Below are positions 1 to 6,309 of a stretch of 10,360 nt of DNA, piece after piece. The DNA is from Clostridiales bacterium (GTDB taxonomy: Bacteria; Bacillota; Clostridia; Lachnospirales; Lachnospiraceae). Every line of letters starts with the position of its first letter. Positions within the stretch are counted from its first letter, which is position 1. The notes under the pieces are model-generated. The model worked only from the letters and a program-made list of their open reading frames with translations. It ran no database searches and was not told the DNA's origin. Location of the stretch: assembly GCA_019423835.1 (NCBI GenBank), contig JAHZAR010000022.1, forward strand, positions 22,276-32,635, given 5' to 3'. Both the position numbers and the translations under genes were made by a program.

Positions 1-982
1 GAATAAGGTTACATTCAGTCTGGCCAGCGGTCAGCTGCCTCAGGGCCTGCGGCTGAATTCCAAAACTGGCGAGATCTCCGGCACGCCTCAGGAAGCGGGC
101 GTGTTCCGTATCCAGGTAAGGGCAAGCTTCAGCCGTGATGAGTTTGATGATTCTCTTAAGGAATTTACGCTGAAGGTCGACGAACCATCTGATGGCGGAG
201 AAGGCGGTAGTTCCGAAGGAGGCGGCAGTTCCGAAGGAGGCAGCAGTTCCGAAGGAGGCGGCAGTTCCGGAGGAGGCAGCAGTTCCGAAGGAGGCAGCAG
301 CTCCGGAGGAGGCAGCAGTTCCGGAGGAGGCAGCAGTTCCGGAGGAGGCAGCAGCTCCGGAGGAGGCAGCAGCTCCAGCTCCACTGTGGGAACTGCAGAG
401 GCGGGATATACGGATGATTCCTGGTCCTGGGATGGAAGCGGCTGGAGGTGCCAGTCGCCGGACGGCTCGGTTCTGACCAATAGCTGGCATCTGCTTCCCT
501 ATAATGGAAGTACAGAATGGTACTTCTTTGATGAACAGGGCTATATGGCCACTGGCTGGATAACCTGTGAAGGACAGACGTATTATTTGAATCCGGAAGC
601 CGATGGAACGCGGGGAAGAATGTGTACCGGGTGGCTGCATTTGGATGATACGTGGTACTATCTGAATGAAGAATCCGATGGTACCAAAGGAGCCATGAGA
701 AAGGCCGGCTGGTATTATCTGCCCTATAATAACAAAAAGGACTGGTATTATTTTGATGAGGCCGGAAAGATGTTAACGGGGTGGATTACAGTGGAAGATA
801 GGAGATATTATTTAAATCCCGTATCGGACGGAACTAAAGGGAAGATGATGACCGGCTGGCAGCTGATCGATGGCAAATGGTATTACTTCGGTGCGAAGCC
901 GGATGAGAACTATGGCGCCATGGCGGTCAGTACCTGGGTTGACGGCCATTATGTGGACGGCACCGGGGTCAGGGCAGACTGA
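1..982 (+). CDS. Surface protein C-terminus: Ig-like domain, Gly/Ser linker, cell-wall-binding repeats (5' partial)
   Basis: The frame is open from base 2, so the gene starts outside the window; 326 residues are visible. Residues 1 to about 60 fit a putative Ig domain of the He_PIG type, with the pattern LPxGLxLNxxTGxISGTPxxAG near the start. Residues 65-127 are a Gly/Ser/Glu linker encoded by short tandem repeats. From about residue 145 to the end come GW- and YY-containing repeats such as TGWITxEGxxYYLNP and DGTKGxMxTGW. These are typical of choline-binding-like cell-wall repeats (CW_binding_1/Glucan-binding families). Family knowledge says such repeats attach secreted proteins non-covalently to the cell wall, so this is probably an exported surface protein. 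Its catalytic or adhesive part, if any, and its signal peptide lie upstream and cannot be judged. A GTG at 101 is an internal valine, not a start. The stop is TGA at 980-982. Confidence 0.88.
   Translation, partial: NKVTFSLASGQLPQGLRLNSKTGEISGTPQEAGVFRIQVRASFSRDEFDDSLKEFTLKVDEPSDGGEGGSSEGGGSSEGGSSSEGGGSSGGGSSSEGGSSSGGGSSSGGGSSSGGGSSSGGGSSSSSTVGTAEAGYTDDSWSWDGSGWRCQSPDGSVLTNSWHLLPYNGSTEWYFFDEQGYMATGWITCEGQTYYLNPEADGTRGRMCTGWLHLDDTWYYLNEESDGTKGAMRKAGWYYLPYNNKKDWYYFDEAGKMLTGWITVEDRRYYLNPVSDGTKGKMMTGWQLIDGKWYYFGAKPDENYGAMAVSTWVDGHYVDGTGVRAD
194..382 (+). repeat. In-frame 18-nt tandem repeats encoding a Gly/Ser linker
   Basis: This stretch is a run of imperfect 18-nt units (GGAGGAGGCAGCAGTTCC-like) encoding GGGSSS or EGGSSS. 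The units are nearly identical toward the 3' end and drift more at the 5' end, where Glu codons interrupt. It forms a 63-residue flexible spacer between the Ig-like domain and the wall-binding repeats. Unit number is likely to vary by slippage between strains. The opposite strand stays open as a proline-rich frame only because of the repeat composition. Confidence 0.9.
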
Positions 983-1037
983 CCGGCAGCCGAGTAAAAG
1001 ATAATTGCAGATAAAGAGGCTGCTGTAGCGGGAATTT

Positions 1038-1104
1038 GATATGCTCCCTTCTGGGCAGACAAGTGAAATAGTAAAAGCTTGTCACTTAGGAGGGAGCATA
1101 TTTT
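1038..1104 (+). terminator. Long stem-loop, probable terminator of the surface-protein gene
   Basis: The arms ATATGCTCCCT (1039-1049) and AGGGAGCATAT (1091-1101) are perfect complements. The stem can extend inward to about 17 bp with G-U pairs, and an inner GACAAG/CTTGTC stem caps it. Only four T residues follow, so the U-tract is short. It lies 56 nt after the stop of the surface-protein gene. It could instead be an end or relic of the adjacent IS remnant, or another structured element. Confidence 0.5.
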
Positions 1105-1272
1105 ATGTTTAAGAGAAAAATATCCATGGAGAATAAGATATATACTGTAAATTTGTACCTGGATGGAAAAGAAGATCCTGGTGAGCATCCGATCTTTCAT
1201 AGTGACTGTGGATATCAATAAACCTCAAGATTATTTCACAGGAAACTGGAGGAGGCAGGGAGCATACCGGGG
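1105..1272 (+). pseudogene. Decayed IS3-family transposase fragment
   Basis: An ATG at 1105 opens a 38-codon frame ending in TAA at 1219-1221. Its last residues read PGEHPIFHSDCGYQ, and reading through the stop in the same frame gives TSRLFHRKLEEAG. Joined, this matches the conserved OrfB (rve/DDE) core of IS3-family transposases, usually written as xPIFHSDRGFQYTSRxFHxKLExAG. The HSD aspartate, the second acid of the DDE triad, is encoded at 1204-1206. The Tyr codon expected after GYQ has become TAA, and the Arg of HSDRG is Cys. No homology continues into the SMSRxGxCxDN segment. The first 20 or so residues are not clearly transposase-like. It is a non-functional relic; the match is from memory of the family motif, not a search. 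Confidence 0.6.
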
Positions 1273-1358
1273 AAATCTGCCTTCCGGCACTGGACAGGAA
1301 CGCTTCTGTTCCAAAATCATACTCATGAGTCCGTTTTATGCAGTCTCATTATAATTTA

Positions 1359-1381
1359 AAATTTATACAATGTATAAATTT
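1359..1381. promoter_or_regulatory. 23-bp palindrome, candidate operator upstream of the FMN-binding gene
   Basis: AAATTTATAC and GTATAAATTT form a perfect 10-bp inverted repeat around a 3-nt centre (AAT). It ends 3 nt before a good -35 hexamer, a position typical of an activator site. It is AT-rich and lacks a U-tract in a terminator-like setting, so a protein-binding site is more likely than a terminator. The cognate regulator is not identified. Confidence 0.5.
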
Positions 1382-1384
1382 CGG

Positions 1385-1413
1385 TTGCAGAGCAGAGGAT
1401 ATTTTTGTATACT
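1385..1413 (+). promoter_or_regulatory. Sigma-A-type promoter of the FMN-binding gene
   Basis: TTGCAG (1385-1390) and TATACT (1408-1413) are separated by 17 nt. Transcription would start near 1420, leaving a leader of about 43 nt before the ATG at 1463. The fit is 4/6 for the -35 box and 5/6 for the -10 box. It sits directly downstream of the 1359-1381 palindrome. Confidence 0.55.
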
Positions 1414-1462
1414 GTTTTCTGGCTCAAAACAAAATGCAGAGAGATAATGAGGTGATTCAGAA

Positions 1463-2329
1463 ATGAGACAGAAGCAAGGAAGCGCCGCCCTCTCCGGAAT
1501 AGCAGGGGCAGGTGTGATGATAGTTTTATCCGCCCTTCTGGTAATCGGTTCGGGACCGCTCTACATGGCAGTTGCCGGAAGAAACCGGAAAATATCCGAA
1601 GTTCCGATTTATTATGCAGGTACTTATGAAGGGACAAGCCGGGGCTATGGTGGCCCAGTGACAGTCAGGACGACAGTTTCCGATTATGCGATTGAGAAAG
1701 TCCATATCTCAGCGCCGGAAGAGACGCCGGAAATTGGGAAGGCCGCTGCGGTTCAGCTTTCGAACCGGATGTGGAGGGACAATTCCTTCAGAGCAGACAG
1801 CATTTCGGGAGCTACTATGACCAGCAACGCAGTCAGAAAGGCAGCCGGACAATGCCTGGAACAGGCAGCCAGAGAGGGTACGGAGGCAGAAAAGCTGTTT
1901 GAAGCGGAATTTAAAAGCGCGGAGGAGAGCAGAAGCCTTCCGGAGCTGTCCAGTATCCTTTTGTCTGTGCCGGATGGGGAGTACAGCTATCAGGATTCTG
2001 AAGACGACGGTTCCGGTTTCTTCAATGAAATTCGGGTAACAGTGGAGCGGGGAAAGATCACAGCCCTTTCCTGGGACTCAGTGGACAGGAATGGAACCGG
2101 AAAACGTCAGCTTTCCATGGACGGCCAGTACAGAATGACGGAGAACGGACCGCTCTGGTACGAACAGGCGGATACACTGGCACAATATGTGCTTGAGAAT
2201 CAGTCTGTGGAAGGGCTGTCCGACAGCGAGGGATATGCGACCGATGCCGTCAGCTCAGTCAGTATCAATATCTCTGGCTTCATCAATGCCCTGAAATGCT
2301 GTCTGAGCCAGGAGGCCAGGGCAGACTAA
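1463..2329 (+). CDS. Membrane-anchored FMN-binding domain protein
   Basis: The 288-aa product has a basic N-terminus and a hydrophobic segment at about residues 11-37, which should anchor or export it. Residues about 50-130 form an FMN_bind domain: GTYEGTSRGYGG, then SGATMTS at 115-121. In this family ApbE (flavin transferase) attaches FMN to the Thr of the SGAT motif, here T118, outside the membrane. Residues about 170-280 look like a second FMN_bind domain (DGEYSYQD start, DAVSSVSIN end), but its SGAT motif reads SSVS at 264-267, so attachment there is doubtful. Two-domain relatives include extracellular electron-transfer flavoproteins such as Listeria PplA; a role in extracytoplasmic electron transfer is inferred. 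The start is supported by GAGGTGA (1449-1455), 7 nt upstream. No ApbE, NADH dehydrogenase or Rnf gene is adjacent. It appears to be monocistronic, with its own promoter and a downstream terminator. Confidence 0.8.
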   Translation: MRQKQGSAALSGIAGAGVMIVLSALLVIGSGPLYMAVAGRNRKISEVPIYYAGTYEGTSRGYGGPVTVRTTVSDYAIEKVHISAPEETPEIGKAAAVQLSNRMWRDNSFRADSISGATMTSNAVRKAAGQCLEQAAREGTEAEKLFEAEFKSAEESRSLPELSSILLSVPDGEYSYQDSEDDGSGFFNEIRVTVERGKITALSWDSVDRNGTGKRQLSMDGQYRMTENGPLWYEQADTLAQYVLENQSVEGLSDSEGYATDAVSSVSINISGFINALKCCLSQEARAD

Positions 2330-2665
2330 AGCAGTTCAGGTGTTGATTTCTGTAATGCCCGGGGCCTCTCACAGGAAAGAACAGACTGAAAGAAAAAGAA
2401 GCAGAAAGCAAAGCAGCCATAACAGTAAATAACCATTGAAGACAGAGAAAACAGCCGCCGGCGGCAGGAGAGAAAGGTTCAGAAGAACCGTTCCTTCTGC
2501 TTTGGGCGGCTGTTTTCGGTTATAAAAAGAACTGACGGCATTCATAAGGAGCGGAAGTCGGGTTCAGCGCTGCGGCGAAATCATATCTCCGTCTTCTGCT
2601 CTGCCGGAAACAGGGATATTGGGGACACTGTACGGTATTCGAGGGCATCAGAGAAGGCTCCTCAT
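2330..2665. other. Intergenic region between convergent genes
   Basis: This 336-nt region lies between the ends of the FMN-binding gene and the MerR gene. Apart from the bidirectional terminator at 2447-2517 I see no convincing ORF with a ribosome-binding site, no tRNA and no repeat. The part at 2520-2665 may be untranslated 3' sequence of the MerR transcript. Confidence 0.6.
2447..2517. terminator. Bidirectional Rho-independent terminator
   Basis: GAAAACAGCCGCC (2447-2459) pairs perfectly with GGCGGCTGTTTTC (2505-2517). The A-run on the left arm and T-run on the right arm let it work on both strands. The loop holds a smaller GGTTC/GAACC hairpin. It lies between two convergent genes, about 120 nt after the FMN-binding gene and about 150 nt after the MerR stop. 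Confidence 0.8.
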
Positions 2666-3409
2666 TTAACGGAAAATTTCCGCATATCCTTTCAGATAGT
2701 CTACTTTCCTGCCGTCCTGTATTTCACTCATGAGAAAATTGGCCAGTATGATACCGGTTCTTCCAAGACTGCGGATAGGAATGAGTTTTTTGCACAGATT
2801 GCTGGCATATCCCTCGTCGGGAAGCTCCTCAATCAGAAAGGCAGCGTATTCGCGGTCTTCTGTCTTTTTCCAGATCAGATCCCCCTGGCAGGGCAGATCA
2901 TCGGCAATCATTCCGCGAATTTCTCTGTCAGGATGTTCTGTGTCGATCAGGCGCACGTAGAGAGAGGGATTCTGGGTGTAGCGCACCAGCTTGTCCCGGT
3001 CGCTGTACTGAAAACGTGTCACAGAGGAAAAGGGGACGCATTCCATGGAGAAATCGACTTTTTTCAGATGTTCGATTTCCGCTATATGCTTCTGCTTCAG
3101 CTCTGCCGAGCGCTGCATGGATGAAAGGCTCTGTATCTGCGCCTCCAGCTGTGCCCGCACCCCTGTCAGCACCTTGCTGTAATCCTCCAGACTGAAATGG
3201 CGGAAGTGCTCCATCTGACGCACCGGAATGCCGATTTTCCGGTAAAAGGCGATTTCTGCAATGTTCAGAAGATCCGCTATGGTGTATTTTCTGTAATTGT
3301 TCAATTCCTGGTAAACGGAAAAGATGCCTGCATCCTGCCAGTATCTGAGTGTATGCTCCGGTATGTCTAACAGACGGGACACCTCACCGATGGATAAATA
3401 TTTTTCCAT
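2666..3409 (-). CDS. MerR-family transcriptional regulator
   Basis: The 247-aa protein has an N-terminal MerR winged helix-turn-helix: YLSIGEVSRLLDIPEHTLRYW at residues 4-24, followed by the wing with NNYRKYTIADL (about 37-47). A helical dimerisation coiled coil covers roughly residues 73-116. The remaining part, about 120-247, matches the size and layout of a GyrI-like/effector-binding domain, suggesting a small-molecule ligand rather than a metal; there is no C-terminal Cys cluster. It is divergent from the carrier-amidohydrolase-carrier cluster and separated from it by a 198-nt region with a MerR-type promoter (3532-3562), so it is most likely the activator of that cluster. The ribosome-binding site is weak (AGGG about 7 nt before the ATG), which fits low-level expression of a regulator. 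The ligand is unknown. Confidence 0.87.
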   Translation of the reverse strand: MEKYLSIGEVSRLLDIPEHTLRYWQDAGIFSVYQELNNYRKYTIADLLNIAEIAFYRKIGIPVRQMEHFRHFSLEDYSKVLTGVRAQLEAQIQSLSSMQRSAELKQKHIAEIEHLKKVDFSMECVPFSSVTRFQYSDRDKLVRYTQNPSLYVRLIDTEHPDREIRGMIADDLPCQGDLIWKKTEDREYAAFLIEELPDEGYASNLCKKLIPIRSLGRTGIILANFLMSEIQDGRKVDYLKGYAEIFR

Positions 3410-3462
3410 AGTATGCCCTGGTTCCTTTCAGTCAGCGCCGCTGCGCTGGATTCTGTTTTTTC

Positions 3463-3491
3463 ATTATACCATATCCTCCGCCGGGTTACAC
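3463..3491 (-). promoter_or_regulatory. Probable promoter of the merR-type gene (extended -10)
   Basis: On the minus strand, a perfect TATAAT (3463-3468) is preceded by TGG, giving an extended -10 element. A weak -35 (GTGTAA, 3486-3491) lies 17 nt upstream. The predicted leader is about 50 nt. It does not overlap the divergent operator at 3539-3551, so autoregulation from that site would need looping or roadblocking. Confidence 0.5.
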
Positions 3492-3531
3492 GGGGGTTTT
3501 GGGAATTCCTGCACTGCTGCTCAGATACCTA

Positions 3532-3562
3532 TTGACTCTCAAGTTACTTGAAGCTTTATAAT
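3532..3562 (+). promoter_or_regulatory. MerR-type promoter with 19-bp spacer and dyad operator
   Basis: TTGACT (3532-3537) and TATAAT (3557-3562) are near-consensus boxes separated by 19 nt instead of 17. The spacer contains TCAAGT-T-ACTTGA (3539-3551), a perfect 13-bp dyad. Overlong spacers with a central dyad are the hallmark of promoters activated by MerR-family proteins, which distort the DNA to realign the boxes. The dyad resembles the CTCAAGTTAACTTGAG sites of SoxR-like MerR proteins. The divergent MerR gene next door is the obvious candidate to bind here. The predicted transcription start is about 3569. Confidence 0.78.
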
Positions 3563-3607
3563 TCAAAGCAATAAAACATTTATTAAGAACAGAGGAGGAA
3601 TAAGGGT

Positions 3608-5020
3608 ATGAGCGGAGCTGCCAAGAAGAAAAAATGGTTTGAGAATGTCAAGATGCCGCACACGTACGTCATCCTGATCACGATTCTTGTGATCATGACG
3701 ATTCTCACCCATATGATCCCGGCCCGACAGTACCAGAGGGTGGAGGATCCGGTCAGCGGGACAACGGTTGTAGTGCCGGACAGCTTTGAGTTTGTGGACA
3801 TTGAGGCGCCGGGCTTTTTTGACATTTTCCTGGCCCTGCAGAGAGGGTATGTGGATGCGGCAGACATTATGTTTCTGATTATTTTTGCCTATGGCTTCGT
3901 GTACATGCTGGTGAAGAACGGAACCATGGATGCGGCCCTGGGAACCCTGGTCAGGCTGGTGGGAAAAAAGATACAGCTGATGATCCCGATTACCATGATT
4001 GTGCTGGGACTTTTAAGCTCTACCATGGGAATTTTCGAGGAGGTCTACGGTCTGTTTCCCGTCTTTGTGGGGATTGCAGTAGCTCTGGGCTATGACATGG
4101 TGGTGGGAGGCGCGATTGTCTACCTGGGCGTTGCTATCGGATACGCGTCGGGAACCTTCAACCCCTATACGGTCGGAATTGCCCAGGATGTGGCGGGAGT
4201 GCCTCTCTACTCGGGGCTCGGGCTCAGGATTGCTGTCCTGATTGCGTTTGAGCTGCTGGCGATTCTCTATATCATGCATTACGCCCACAAGGTGAAGGCA
4301 GATCCGACGAAATCCGTTATGTATGGGGTGGAAACAGACTTTACTCAGAGAAAGAGCCTGGAGGAGCTGACAGGGGCAAAGATGAATACAAGGCAGAAGC
4401 TGTGCCTGCTTCTCTTTCTGGGAACGCTGTGCGGGCTTCTCTATGGAATCACCCAGGCTGGCTGGGGCATCAATGAGATTGCAGCCATGTTTCTGATGAT
4501 GATGATTTTTGTGGGAGTTGTCAGCGGGTATTCGGCTACGGAGATCTGCAAAACCTTCATTGAGTCTACGAAGTCTATGGTATCTTCGATGCTGATCGTG
4601 GGATTTACCAGAGGAATTCTCCTGATTATGAAGGATGGCATGATTTCTGATACGATTGTCTACTATCTGGTCAGTCTGCTTTCCGGGGCCAGTAAATATG
4701 TTTCCGCTTATGGAATGCTGATCCTGCAGAATATTATTAAATTTTTTATCACAGGCTCCTCCAGCCAGGCCACAATCACCATGCCGATCATGGCGCCGAC
4801 AGCCGAGCTGATCGGGCTCAGCAAGCAGATTGCAGTTCTGGCCTACCAGTTTGGAAACGGCTTTGCAGAAATGTTCTGGCCGACTTCCTGCGCCCTGGGC
4901 TGCGGTCTGATGGGAGTGCCCATTAACAAGTGGTATAAATTTGTCACGCCGCTGTTTGGGCTGGTGCTGGTGCTGGAGTTTGTGTTTATGACAATCGCGG
5001 TTGCCATTGGATACTGTTAA
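3608..5020 (+). CDS. YfcC/DcuC-superfamily membrane carrier (first copy)
   Basis: The 470-aa polytopic protein has about 11-12 hydrophobic segments, the first at residues 18-38. A short cytoplasmic N-terminus (KKKKW) is followed by MPHTYVIL. Landmarks are STMGIFEEVYG (138-148), FTRGILLIMKDG (333-344), and GSSSQATITMPIMAP (383-397) in a re-entrant-like Ser-rich segment. These match the YfcC family within the C4-dicarboxylate/ArcD-like PF03606 group. Members move dicarboxylates or amino acids and related compounds; the substrate here cannot be read from sequence. The start is supported by GAGGAGG 9 nt upstream of the ATG. It is the first gene of the MerR-controlled cluster, 15 nt before the amidohydrolase, so the carried compound is probably that enzyme's substrate or product. 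A paralogue lies at 6310-7701. Confidence 0.87.
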   Translation: MSGAAKKKKWFENVKMPHTYVILITILVIMTILTHMIPARQYQRVEDPVSGTTVVVPDSFEFVDIEAPGFFDIFLALQRGYVDAADIMFLIIFAYGFVYMLVKNGTMDAALGTLVRLVGKKIQLMIPITMIVLGLLSSTMGIFEEVYGLFPVFVGIAVALGYDMVVGGAIVYLGVAIGYASGTFNPYTVGIAQDVAGVPLYSGLGLRIAVLIAFELLAILYIMHYAHKVKADPTKSVMYGVETDFTQRKSLEELTGAKMNTRQKLCLLLFLGTLCGLLYGITQAGWGINEIAAMFLMMMIFVGVVSGYSATEICKTFIESTKSMVSSMLIVGFTRGILLIMKDGMISDTIVYYLVSLLSGASKYVSAYGMLILQNIIKFFITGSSSQATITMPIMAPTAELIGLSKQIAVLAYQFGNGFAEMFWPTSCALGCGLMGVPINKWYKFVTPLFGLVLVLEFVFMTIAVAIGYC

Positions 5021-5035
5021 GAGGAGGCGAAAGGA

Positions 5036-6184
5036 ATGGTTATTAAAAACGGACAGGTCCTGCTGTTTGACGAGGGAGGATTCCTGAACAGGGACATCCG
5101 CGTCAGAGACGGAAAAATAACAGAGGTTGCAGAGCTGATTACCCCGGACGAGGGGGAAGAAACAGTGGAAGCTGCAGGAAAATATGTGACTCCCGGACTG
5201 ATAGACGCCCACAGCCACATCTGCATCAGTGAGGAGGGAATGGGAGCCGTGGGCGATGACTGCAATGACTACAGCGATGCCGTGATGCCCTATCTCGACA
5301 CACTGGATGCCATTAATCCCTTTGACCTGGCGGTGAAATCCGCGGTGGAGGCAGGTGTGACCTCAGTCTGCGTCTGCCCGGGAAGTGACAGCGTAATCGG
5401 AGGAATGTGCAGCGTTATAAGCCTCTCCGGCACTGTAGCTGACCAGATGCTGCTGAGGGGAAAGGCTGCGGTTAAATGCAGCTTTGGCGAGAATCCGAAA
5501 AATGCAGGATACGGCTTTAAGTCCAGGATGGGGAATGCCTGGCTTCTCAGGAAATGTATCGAAGACGCCTTAGAATACCGCCGCAGGAAGGAGGAGGCAC
5601 TAAAAGCCGGCTCCTATTTCAGAACAGACATAGGAATGGAACATATGCTGCCTTTGCTTGAGAGGAAGATTCCTCTCCATGCCCATGCACATCGGGCAGA
5701 CGACATCTGCACGGCAGTCAGGATTGCCAGAGAATACGATCTGAAGCTGGTGATTGTACACTGCACAGACGGAGCTTCTGTGTTAGACTATCTGAAGCAG
5801 TTTGACTATCCGGTCATTCTGGGGCCAACCATCAATCCCAGATCCAAACTGGAATGTATGGCAAAGCGGTTTGAGACAGCCGGAATTATGAGCCGGGCAG
5901 GATTAAAGGTCTGCATAACAGCGGATCACGATGTGACTCCCGTGTATTACCTTCCCGTCTATGCAGCTCAGGCGGTGCGAGCCGGCATGGACGAGACAGA
6001 GGGGCTGAAGGCCATCACGAAAAATCCGGCAGAGGTTCTGGGGATTGGAGACAGAAAGGGTGAAATAAAGCCCGGAAGAGATGCCGATCTGGTTATCTGG
6101 TCCGGAAGGCCCTTTGCATTTGAGACAAAGGCCGAATCTGTCTTTATAATGGGAAAAAGAGCTGCCGGGAGCGAAGAAAGGTAA
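5036..6184 (+). CDS. Metal-dependent amidohydrolase (imidazolonepropionase-like)
   Basis: The 382-aa cytoplasmic enzyme has the amidohydrolase-superfamily layout: an N-terminal beta-sandwich part, then VTPGLIDAHSH with metal-ligand H59 and H61, a GENPK segment at 151-155, HAHAHRADD (215-223), VIVHC with H242, and ITADHD with D297 as probable catalytic Asp. The C-terminal GEIKPGRDADLVIW returns to the sandwich domain. It resembles the COG1228 imidazolonepropionase/related amidohydrolase group, which hydrolyses cyclic amides or peptide-like amide bonds. It is shorter than typical HutI (about 400-420 aa), and no hutH, hutU or hutG lies nearby, so true histidine degradation is not supported. GAGGAGG (5021-5027) sits 8 nt before the ATG. 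It is flanked on both sides by YfcC carriers, which suggests uptake of a substrate and use or export of its hydrolysis product. Confidence 0.82.
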   Translation: MVIKNGQVLLFDEGGFLNRDIRVRDGKITEVAELITPDEGEETVEAAGKYVTPGLIDAHSHICISEEGMGAVGDDCNDYSDAVMPYLDTLDAINPFDLAVKSAVEAGVTSVCVCPGSDSVIGGMCSVISLSGTVADQMLLRGKAAVKCSFGENPKNAGYGFKSRMGNAWLLRKCIEDALEYRRRKEEALKAGSYFRTDIGMEHMLPLLERKIPLHAHAHRADDICTAVRIAREYDLKLVIVHCTDGASVLDYLKQFDYPVILGPTINPRSKLECMAKRFETAGIMSRAGLKVCITADHDVTPVYYLPVYAAQAVRAGMDETEGLKAITKNPAEVLGIGDRKGEIKPGRDADLVIWSGRPFAFETKAESVFIMGKRAAGSEER

Positions 6185-6197
6185 AAGGCATACAGGG

Positions 6198-6238
6198 AGC
6201 GTGCCCCCGAACAGGATGAGACTGTCCGGGGACACGCT
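6198..6238 (+). other. Stem-loop between amidohydrolase and second carrier
   Basis: A 17-nt arm at 6198-6214 pairs with 6222-6238 at 15 of 17 positions around a 7-nt loop (GATGAGA). Only a short TTT follows, so it is not a good intrinsic terminator. It begins 13 nt after the amidohydrolase stop. It could be a partial attenuator or an RNA-processing or stabilising structure setting the level of the second carrier. Confidence 0.6.
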
Positions 6239-6309
6239 TTGCGGCCGTTGTAAAACAGAAGAGAAGACAGCTCTTAAAGAAAAAAAGGGAATGGGGGAAC
6301 AAGGCGCAT

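Noticed and set aside
192..476. Alanine-rich plus-strand frame (EEAAVPKEAAV repeats)
   Set aside because: It is a shifted reading of the same repeat array inside the surface-protein gene.
88..480. Proline-rich open frame on the minus strand (PPPELL repeats)
   Set aside because: It is the antisense of the Gly/Ser repeat array; openness comes from repeat composition and there is no ribosome-binding site or family match.
4013..5218. 401-codon open frame on the minus strand
   Set aside because: It is antisense to the first carrier and the amidohydrolase start, is rich in His, Asn and Gln as typical of an antisense frame, and has no recognisable domain.
5036..6184. Assignment as imidazolonepropionase of a histidine-degradation operon
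   Set aside because: The fold and motifs fit the broader group, but no other hut gene is present and the flanking genes are YfcC carriers.
6185..6309. Separate promoter for the second carrier
   Set aside because: No pair of -35 and -10 boxes with acceptable spacing was found in the gap.
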